This document shows positions 7,204 through 12,675 of a stretch of DNA of 12,675 nucleotides, piece by piece. Origin of the DNA: Gammaproteobacteria bacterium (GTDB lineage: Bacteria; Pseudomonadota; Gammaproteobacteria; Pseudomonadales; Azotimanducaceae). How positions within the stretch are numbered: position 1 is the stretch's first letter; each line of letters begins with the position of its first letter. The translations under genes were made by a program, and so were the position numbers. The DNA is taken from contig NZNP01000099.1 in assembly GCA_002694945.1 (NCBI GenBank), positions 15,058 through 27,732 of the forward strand. Reading direction: 5' to 3'. The notes under the pieces were generated by a model. The model saw nothing but the letters and a program-made list of their open reading frames with translations, had not been told where the DNA came from and searched no databases.

Positions 7204-8340
7204 CTATCGGATATGTTGAAACTTTCTGTGGATATCAATAATGCCGGGTGTCGCGATGACAACCCACAGCGCTGCGCCCATTAGAAACCAATGGAGGGGT
7301 AAAGCCGCCGCGGCTGCGATCCAAGCGCTGGCGAAACCTATCAATCGAGGTATCATTTTCTTGGGATGTCGCCATTTCGATCCCGTGCCACGCTCCAACG
7401 GAAAGACCCTCGGCTTTATGAACCAGCCGTGGGCCAAAAGGAACATGAGAAAAACGGGCCAGGGAAAGTCCTTTGATGTCATTTCCGGATCCTCGTCCAG
7501 AATAGCATCCCCAGATGTTTCTATATGGGCTTGGATTTGTTGCCAGACATAATCTGCTGCAGGTCTGGCACCTGCACCGCTCAGATTGCTGTATCGCGGC
7601 ACGCAACGCCAGCGATATAGGATCTTGCCTTCTTTACTAATAGCCACGATTGCAGGCTGGTAGTAGCCATTTGGATGTCTGGTCCAGTCTCTGTCGTTGC
7701 CGAAATGTTGCCAATTATCGTTACTGTAGACGTCCAGCCAATTTTTCTCTTTCAGTGCATGGCGAATTTCCTGATGTGGGTCACCGACGACCTTGAAGTT
7801 CAGTTCCCAATCCTGCTCCGCCTCGTCGGCCAGGTATTGAGGTTCGCTAGTGACGCCCACGACGTCTCCACCTGCGGCGCGAATCGCGTCAAGCAGCCCC
7901 GATGACTCGTAGCTTCGTAACTCGAAGCGACAAGGTGGTCACCACCGGCCGCGATAAAAGAGGAGCAGCAGGAATGCCTGGTCTCCGAGTTTTTTGTCCA
8001 GCCACGCTTTGCGCAGTCCTGGTGGAGGGTCAAGTTCTGCAGGCATTTCAAAGTCAGGCTGTTCGACCTCGAAACGGTAGTCCTCTTTACCGGTTGAGCC
8101 ATTTGGAAAAAATTGTACTTTTTCTCGTTTACAGTTTTCGCCATCGCATAGGATGAGACCCAGTTCGAATGGCTCCTCCGGCAGGACCTCGAGAGCGGTC
8201 TCGTAATCAACGAGGCCGGTAACGTCGTAGTTTGTGCCGTTGCTCTCGTTAAGCCAATTCCTTGCAGCCTCGACAGGTTCCAGAAGAGTTTCGGGTATCT
8301 GAGCGTTGTTTTCCACCTGTTGTCCTGTGTCCCTTGCCAT
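7204..8340 (-). CDS. Membrane-anchored peroxiredoxin-like selenoprotein (UxxC), TGA read as selenocysteine
   Basis: Two consecutive open stretches in one frame (8340-7942 and 7938-7204) are joined by a single TGA at 7941-7939, giving 378 residues. Around the TGA the protein reads LLLLFYRGRW-U-PPCRFELRSYE; AhpC/TSA-type thioredoxin folds have C at that place (FYRG.WC..C..EL), so residue 134 is the first redox residue and C137 the second. Homology-like sequence continues past the TGA (LLDAIRAAGGDVVGVTSEP). Domains: N-terminal region 1-100 with a CDGENC pair (C65, C70), thioredoxin-like domain about 105-275, then hydrophobic spans at about 294-308, 332-348 and 350-368. A SECIS-like hairpin follows the TGA. 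The ATG at 8340 is the only start before an in-frame TAG; its ribosome-binding site is weak. The other possibility is a nonsense-mutated pseudogene. A downstream GTG (7860) would give only a fragment without the active site. Confidence 0.82.
7906..7934 (-). promoter_or_regulatory. Bacterial SECIS-like hairpin for selenocysteine insertion
   Basis: In the mRNA, the hairpin starts five nucleotides after the UGA: CUUGU pairs with ACGAG (5 bp, one G-U), then a C/U mismatch, then GCUUCG pairs perfectly with CGAAGC (6 bp) around the loop AGUUA. The loop begins 17 nt after the UGA and has G as its second base. Known bacterial SECIS elements have a stem of 4-16 bp, a small loop with G in its first two bases, and a loop about 16-37 nt after the UGA, which is where SelB binds. 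All three criteria are met. No folding energy was calculated. Confidence 0.75.
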
Positions 8341-8510
8341 TGTTACCGGAGCTTGCCGGTCTGAGGTTTCAAACTATTGATTTTAGCTCCTTCTTCATCG
8401 ATGAGCCAGAACTCCGGTCTGCGGCAGGTTAGTGGGAGAGAGCGATGCGGATGAACGCTCTTCTAACCTGTCGTGGTAGCATCCGGCTTTATAAACGCAT
8501 GGAGTACCCG

Positions 8511-9263
8511 ATGATAGAAGATTACGCAGACCGGCATCACGCTTTTGAGGGTTGTTTCAACTTTCGCGATGTCGGAGGTTATGTCGGTCGAGACGGCAGA
8601 CGCGTCAAGTGGGGTAAGTATTTCCGTGCGGGCCGACAGGATCGTATGACTGCCGCAGATCTTGAGCAACTGGAAACCATGAGTATCGGCACCCAGATTG
8701 ACCTGCGTGGTAACGAAGAAATTGCGGATCAGGGGCGTGGGCCGTTACCTGGCCAGGGGGCGGTTTACCACAATATATCCGTTATCCCCGCCGGCGGCCG
8801 TGATCAGTTGAGCCGCCTGGTGGGCGACACGGGTATATCTGGAAAGCGTTATCTCGGTTACCTGTCATTTGGTCCGGAATCCTGGCAGAGACTTTTCGAT
8901 ATCTTATCTGAGCCAATCGATAGCGCGGTCGTCATTCATTGCACCGCAGGCAAGGATCGCACCGGGGTTTCCACGGCATTTTTTCTATCTGTACTGGGAG
9001 TCGAACGGGAAGTAATCGAAGCAGACTATTTGCTGACCAACCGAGACGTGTCCAGGCAGGCAGAGTTTATAGAGCAAACAACCGGTTTTCCCGAGGGGAT
9101 GAGCCGTGATGAAATGATGATGCATGCTGGCGTACCGGAGACCGCGATGCGGGACTTCCTCGATGGTGTCGAAGCGCAATGGGGGAGTGTTATGCAATAT
9201 CTCCAGGCTGCCGGGATAACCGAAGCCCAGATGGTGGCTGTTAGAGAGCGATTTCTCGATTAA
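8511..9263 (+). CDS. Tyrosine-protein phosphatase, Y_phosphatase3 family
   Basis: This 250-residue phosphatase carries the P-loop HCTAGKDRTG (Cys144 nucleophile, Arg150) and the family N-terminal signature FNFRDVGGY, followed by DLRGNEE. Members are dual-specificity or lipid/tyrosine phosphatases found in many bacteria, with substrates mostly unknown. ATG 8511 is preferred: GGAG (8501-8504) lies 6 nt upstream, and the protein then begins about 14 residues before FNFRDVGG, as usual. An in-frame ATG at 8445, also with GGAG 6 nt upstream, would add 22 residues that do not resemble the family and cannot be excluded. It is divergent from the selenoprotein gene, and its stop TAA overlaps the stop of the convergent LLM gene by 4 bp (TTAA). 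No signal peptide is visible. Confidence 0.9.
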   Translation: MIEDYADRHHAFEGCFNFRDVGGYVGRDGRRVKWGKYFRAGRQDRMTAADLEQLETMSIGTQIDLRGNEEIADQGRGPLPGQGAVYHNISVIPAGGRDQLSRLVGDTGISGKRYLGYLSFGPESWQRLFDILSEPIDSAVVIHCTAGKDRTGVSTAFFLSVLGVEREVIEADYLLTNRDVSRQAEFIEQTTGFPEGMSRDEMMMHAGVPETAMRDFLDGVEAQWGSVMQYLQAAGITEAQMVAVRERFLD

Positions 9264-10159
9264 CGCGGGAAGGCACTCAAGACCTCTGCTGCCAGCAGTC
9301 GCTCGTTCTCGATAACGTGATGTTGAGGGCAGGCTGAGTTAAAAATTATGGTGGTTGCCCCTGCATCAATGTATTCCTGGATTCGAGCAATGCAGTCATC
9401 CGGATTACCAGCGATGGCGTACTTGCCGACCAGTTGGCTGAAATCCTGATTATATTGTTTTGATAAACGGTCACTGGCCATCTGCAAAGCGGTATCCCGA
9501 TCGGGATGCACGGAACAGAAAATGAACAGGCCCGGGTCTATCTCAGGCTTTTCTGGAGCTCGGTAACTCGAAATTTTTTTGATGCTGTCGCTCAGCATGT
9601 CGGGGGTATACATATAAGGCAGCCAGCCCGAGCCGTAATTTGCGCATCGCTTGAGTGCGGCATCACTGCGGCCAGAAATCCAGATGGGAATGTTCCCTGG
9701 CTTCGGTTCGAGCGTTACGCCAGGAAGGGTTGTATAACGACCATTAAATTCGACATTGTCCTCTGTCCAGAGCTGCTGCATGACTTCAAGCGCTTCGTTG
9801 GTTCTCGCGCCTCTTTCATTGACGGGTACGCCGCATGCCTCAAATTCCTTGGCGAATTCTCCACCGACGCCGACTCCAAGGTTAAAACGGTTGCCAGAGA
9901 TTGTCGCCAGGGTAGCGACTTGTTTTGCCAGCATTGCTGGTGGGTACAACGGCACCAGGGTAATGGTGCTGATGAGTTTGATGGAGGATGTGGCACCTGC
10001 GGCTGCCGCCAAAGCGATCAGGCCATTGTTAATCGGGCCATAAAAGAAGACGTGCTCCCCTGCGCAAATGTACGAATAGCCAAGGTCTTCTGCAATCTTC
10101 GCGTCGTCTGAGACGTTGTCGAGACGCCGCAGGCCGATACCGAATTCGATGTTGGTCAT
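9260..10159 (-). CDS. LLM-class (luciferase-like) flavin-dependent oxidoreductase
   Basis: This 299-residue TIM-barrel protein belongs to the bacterial luciferase-like superfamily, which uses FMN or F420. It shows GEHVFF (34-39), TITLVPLYPPAMLAKQVATL (66-84 region), SGNRFNLGVGVGG (88-100), the conserved EF...FGV-type stretch (KEFEACGVPVNERG), EALEVMQQLW, and EPKP...IPIWISGRS (about 151-164). The arrangement resembles TIGR03619-like members. Its ATG overlaps the stop of the upstream hydrolase (ATGA, 4 bp), so the two are translationally coupled. The substrate is unknown; relatives include monooxygenases acting on terpenoids, sulfonates or xenobiotics. The cofactor cannot be decided from sequence alone. 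Confidence 0.88.
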   Translation of the reverse strand: MTNIEFGIGLRRLDNVSDDAKIAEDLGYSYICAGEHVFFYGPINNGLIALAAAAGATSSIKLISTITLVPLYPPAMLAKQVATLATISGNRFNLGVGVGGEFAKEFEACGVPVNERGARTNEALEVMQQLWTEDNVEFNGRYTTLPGVTLEPKPGNIPIWISGRSDAALKRCANYGSGWLPYMYTPDMLSDSIKKISSYRAPEKPEIDPGLFIFCSVHPDRDTALQMASDRLSKQYNQDFSQLVGKYAIAGNPDDCIARIQEYIDAGATTIIFNSACPQHHVIENERLLAAEVLSAFPR

Positions 10160-11118
10160 GTGGGTGTATTCTCTATATTAACGCCTAAACCCCGGGCCAA
10201 TCCTTCGAGGTGGTCTCGGGTAAATCGTTTGCTGAGTCTGGTGCCGGGAACAAATTGAAAACCATGGCAGGCGCCTGGATAGACGATCAGATCAGTGGCG
10301 ACGCCAGCCTGCAACAGTGATTCAGCGTATCGGATATTTTCATCCCGAAACAGATCTAAGGCAGCGGTAAACATCCAGGTGGGTGGCAGGTTGGAGAAGT
10401 CGTTGAGTCTCGCCGGGACCTGGGGTGCTATCGGCTCTGCATCACCGAGATAGCATTCCCAGCCGAACTGATTGTGCTCGCGGGTCCAGACAAACTCACC
10501 GACCAATGGATCACCTTCATGGCCGGACGATCCTGTCAGGTTATCCAGCATCGGGTAGGTCAAATGCTGATGACAGACATCATATTCCGCCCGGTCGCGA
10601 GCTATGATGCCCAAGGCTGCTGCCAGGCCGCCACCGGCGCTTTCACCACCGATGGCGATAAGCGAAGGATCAACGCCCAGGCTGGTCGAGTTCGTGCTAA
10701 ACCAGGCCAGCGCGGCGTAGCAATCATCCAAAGGCCCAGGGATACTGCACTCGGGTGAAAGCCGATAGTTGACAGAGAGGACAGTGGTGTTCAGTTTTCT
10801 GGCGATATTCAGGTTTTGGATATCTGATGCCTCAGCGGATCCACCGATATATCCGCCGCCATGGATGTGCAAATACCCTGGTCGTCCTGGCCGTGCCTGA
10901 TCCGGCTGGTAGAGCAGGCAGGATACATTCGGACCATTGAAGCCGGGTACCTCGATGGTGTTTCTGCTGACACCGGCTCGTTCCGTGTCGCCCATGACTA
11001 TGCGTTTGGCTCTCTCGGCGCGATGGCGCGGCAGCATGTCGCGACTGAAAGTAAAGTTGTCGGGATAAAGCTCCAGGAGAGGCCGGAGTTCCGGGTCCAG
11101 CAGGTGCTCTGTGGCCAT
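10156..11118 (-). CDS. Alpha/beta hydrolase, HSL (GDXG) esterase/lipase family
   Basis: This 320-residue esterase-type hydrolase has the oxyanion-hole motif HGGGYIGGS (86-94) and the nucleophile elbow GGESAGG (S160). The acid D255 lies in ALDLFRDE and the base H285 in CHGF, completing the hormone-sensitive-lipase triad in proper order. There is no signal peptide, so a cytoplasmic ester or lactone substrate is likely. It is the first gene of a minus-strand pair with the LLM oxidoreductase. A plausible joint role is Baeyer-Villiger-like oxidation to an ester or lactone by the LLM enzyme, then hydrolysis here; this is inferred. No strong ribosome-binding site is visible before the ATG at 11118. 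Confidence 0.92.
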   Translation of the reverse strand: MATEHLLDPELRPLLELYPDNFTFSRDMLPRHRAERAKRIVMGDTERAGVSRNTIEVPGFNGPNVSCLLYQPDQARPGRPGYLHIHGGGYIGGSAEASDIQNLNIARKLNTTVLSVNYRLSPECSIPGPLDDCYAALAWFSTNSTSLGVDPSLIAIGGESAGGGLAAALGIIARDRAEYDVCHQHLTYPMLDNLTGSSGHEGDPLVGEFVWTREHNQFGWECYLGDAEPIAPQVPARLNDFSNLPPTWMFTAALDLFRDENIRYAESLLQAGVATDLIVYPGACHGFQFVPGTRLSKRFTRDHLEGLARGLGVNIENTPT

Positions 11119-11126
11119 AGAATTGA

Positions 11127-11154
11127 TTGATAATACAAAACTCTATCCTATTAT
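11127..11154 (+). promoter_or_regulatory. Predicted sigma70-type promoter of the second LLM gene
   Basis: TTGATA at 11127-11132 (5 of 6 to TTGACA) and TATTAT at 11149-11154 (5 of 6 to TATAAT) are 16 bp apart. Transcription would start near 11160, leaving a leader of about 35 nt that contains the inverted repeat CCGCC-ACC-GGCGG (11168-11180). This supports ATG 11196 over the in-frame ATG near 11127, which would not be transcribed. Confidence 0.6.
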
Positions 11155-11195
11155 GTTGTACTGGCGCCCGCCACCGGCGGTATTTGGACCACCAG

Positions 11196-12116
11196 ATGAA
11201 AATATCGATAGTTTTTCCCAGCGTAATGTACAGAGAAGGTCCAGAGGGCGTTGCGAAGCTGATACAGGCCTTTGAAGAGATCGGCTTCGATGAGATGGAT
11301 ATGTTTGACCATGTCGTCATGGGCTATCCCACCGCAACGCGTCGCGCACCTTTCTACACGCCCCAGATGCCGATTATGGAAGCGATGACGGTCTTGTCGT
11401 TTGCAGCGGCGATAACCAACACGATCCGACTGGGTACCGGGGTGCTGGTCCTGCCCCAGCGCCAGGTCACGTTGGTGGCGAAGCAGGCGAGTTCGATTGA
11501 CACCCTGTCGGCAGGACGCCTCCGGCTGGGGGTGGGAATTGGCTGGCAGGAATCTGAATACCAGGCACTTGGTGAAGACTTCAATACCAGAGGGCGACGT
11601 TTCGCGGAGGGTATTCAGTTAATGCGATCCTGCTGGCGGGACGAACACATTAATTTTGCGGGACGCTACTATCACCTTGACGAAATTGCCATGGAACCCA
11701 AACCCCCGCAGCGTGCCGAAATACCGATTTGGATCGGCGGTACAAAAGAACCCCAGTTAAAGCGCGTTGCCGCGCTCGGGGATGGCTGGATGGCGATGAC
11801 AGCCCCGGGTGACCCGCCGCTGAAAGAAAACCTGGCGAGAATGCGGGAGCTACTTGTTGCAGAGGGGCGGGACCCGGCTACCTTTCCGATGCAGATGTCG
11901 CTATCACCTGACGCGCTCGATCGAGAGAAGCGTAAGCGCTTTTACGGAGAGCCGGGCCTGATGCTGGAGCGTACCGCCGAACTGAGGGAGTTGGGTTTCA
12001 GTCATGTTGCCATGGATTGCGTACCGATTTTTCAGAAGGGGTATCGTAGCGTTGATGACATGATTGACTACCTGAGAGAAATCTATATGACCCTGAAACC
12101 AGAATTGAGGGACTGA
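11196..12116 (+). CDS. LLM-class flavin-dependent oxidoreductase (F420-type, second paralogue)
   Basis: This 306-residue luciferase-like enzyme starts MKISIVFPS, the usual first beta strand. Marks include FDHVV (37-41), IRLGTGVLVLPQRQ (77-90), LSAGRLRLGVGIGW (104-117), EYQALGEDFNTRGRRFAEGI and EPKPPQ...IPIWIGG. The motif order fits the TIGR03619-like F420-dependent group. The start is ATG 11196, with GGA at 11186-11188 and a leader beginning near 11160; a longer frame from 11127 would extend into the promoter. It diverges from the hydrolase and lies 4 nt upstream of a CoA-transferase gene. It is clearly a different subfamily member from the LLM gene on the minus strand. The substrate is unknown. 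Confidence 0.9.
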   Translation: MKISIVFPSVMYREGPEGVAKLIQAFEEIGFDEMDMFDHVVMGYPTATRRAPFYTPQMPIMEAMTVLSFAAAITNTIRLGTGVLVLPQRQVTLVAKQASSIDTLSAGRLRLGVGIGWQESEYQALGEDFNTRGRRFAEGIQLMRSCWRDEHINFAGRYYHLDEIAMEPKPPQRAEIPIWIGGTKEPQLKRVAALGDGWMAMTAPGDPPLKENLARMRELLVAEGRDPATFPMQMSLSPDALDREKRKRFYGEPGLMLERTAELRELGFSHVAMDCVPIFQKGYRSVDDMIDYLREIYMTLKPELRD

Positions 12117-12120
12117 GACG

Positions 12121-12675
12121 ATGTCTGAAAAGCGCACAGGTCCTCTGTCAGACTTGACAATTATTGATTGCACGATGGCTTACGCGGGGCCTTTTGGGAC
12201 TGGACTGCTTGCTGATATGGGGGCGATGGTCGTGAAAATTGAACCCCCGGATGGAGATACCTTCAGGCGATTGCCTCCCCATCCGGCAGCTTATCATGCT
12301 GTAGGCGAAGCGGTCGCCGCGGAAGGCGTGGACTATGGTGCGTCCTTTGCATCAGTCAATGGTAACAAGCGTAGCGTTTGTCTCGATCTCAAGTCCGCGG
12401 CTGATCAGGAAGTGTTCTTACAATTGTGCGAAAAGGCAGACGCGGTGGTGGAGAACATGCGTGCTGGGGTCATGGATGAACTAGGAGTTGGCTATGAGAC
12501 GATCAGGACAAGAAATTCGCGTATTGTCTACGGTGCAGTCCGAGGCTATGGTGACCCCAGGACCGGCGAAAGCCCCTATGCGGAGTGGCCATGCCTCGAT
12601 GTGGCGGGACAAAGCGCTGGCGGTCTGGTGGAAGCAACGGGAGACCTTTTCCCGGTAGCAATTGCCGATATCTAT
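12121..12675 (+). CDS. Class III CoA-transferase (CaiB/BaiF family), 5' part (runs off right edge)
   Basis: The 185 visible codons open with MSEKRTGPLSDLTIID and show the family's stepwise motifs: YAGPFGTGLLADMGAMVVKIEPP (21-43 region), NGNKRSVCLDLK, ADAVVENMRAGVMDELGVGYE (107-126 region) and YGAVRGYGD. D160 in CLDVAGQSAGG occupies the place of the catalytic aspartate that forms the acyl-CoA anhydride intermediate in formyl-CoA transferase. The enzyme would move CoA between carboxylic acids in the cytoplasm, usually to activate a substrate for breakdown. Its start lies 4 nt after the LLM stop, with GAGG at 12107-12110, so the two are co-transcribed. The C-terminal part is missing only because the window ends. 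Confidence 0.93.
   Translation, partial: MSEKRTGPLSDLTIIDCTMAYAGPFGTGLLADMGAMVVKIEPPDGDTFRRLPPHPAAYHAVGEAVAAEGVDYGASFASVNGNKRSVCLDLKSAADQEVFLQLCEKADAVVENMRAGVMDELGVGYETIRTRNSRIVYGAVRGYGDPRTGESPYAEWPCLDVAGQSAGGLVEATGDLFPVAIADIY

Noticed and set aside
7204..7860. A separate gene starting at the GTG at 7860
   Set aside because: The family-like sequence continues upstream of it through the redox motif to the TGA; a start at 7860 would remove the active site, so it is treated as part of the joined gene.
7800..8210. A minus-strand open frame in another phase across the selenoprotein region
   Set aside because: No family-like motifs; the continuous redox-domain frame accounts for this region.
7939..8340. 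A separate 133-residue gene ending at the TGA
   Set aside because: It would stop in the middle of a conserved FYRGRW-x-PPC motif, which fits read-through better than termination.
9506..10111. A long plus-strand open frame opposite the LLM gene
   Set aside because: Its product has no recognisable motifs, while the minus strand there has full LLM-family signatures; it is an antisense shadow.
1..12675. CRISPR array, insertion sequence or transposase, integrase gene
   Set aside because: No regularly spaced repeats of CRISPR length, no terminal inverted repeats with a transposase and no recombinase gene were found in the window.

Overview
The window looks like chromosomal accessory DNA from a Gram-negative bacterium, most likely a free-living, possibly marine, proteobacterium. 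Reasons are a TonB-dependent receptor, a Tat-exported molybdoenzyme with its own c-type cytochrome, and a gene set rich in flavin, CoA and oxygenase catabolism. The exact lineage cannot be read from the sequence. The region left of about 7.2 kb looks AT-richer by eye than the region right of about 8.4 kb.

Left block (1-6442). A TonB-dependent receptor gene runs off the left edge on the minus strand. Diverging from it across an AT-rich regulatory interval is a tight plus-strand operon: carotenoid/stilbene-type cleavage oxygenase, SorA/SoxC-like molybdenum oxidoreductase, small cytochrome c, DAO-family FAD dehydrogenase resembling D-arginine dehydrogenase, aldo/keto reductase, and MaoC/hydratase-2 enoyl-CoA hydratase. 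Gaps are 8 nt, -11 nt, -8 nt, 17 nt and 57 nt. The set suggests uptake and stepwise oxidation of an unidentified substrate, ending in CoA-linked steps.

Middle (6443-8340). A small four-helix membrane protein on the minus strand is followed by a non-coding stretch. That stretch holds a direct-repeat cluster and the isolated 3' half of a tRNA-Arg(CCU) gene, which is the typical footprint of site-specific integration. Beside it, on the minus strand, lies the main discovery of the window: two open frames that conventional calling would split are best read as ONE 378-codon gene (7204-8340). Its in-frame TGA falls exactly on the first Cys of the W-C-x-x-C redox motif of a peroxiredoxin/thioredoxin-like domain. 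A strong hairpin with bacterial SECIS geometry starts five nucleotides after the TGA. I interpret it as a membrane-anchored UxxC selenoprotein.

Right block (8445-12675). A Y_phosphatase3-type phosphatase (plus) converges, with a 4-bp overlap, on a minus-strand pair: an HSL-type alpha/beta hydrolase translationally coupled to a luciferase-like (LLM) flavin oxidoreductase. Diverging from the hydrolase, behind a good sigma70-like promoter, is a second LLM oxidoreductase followed by a class III CoA-transferase (CaiB/BaiF), cut by the right edge. This looks like a second small-molecule or xenobiotic-type catabolic cluster.
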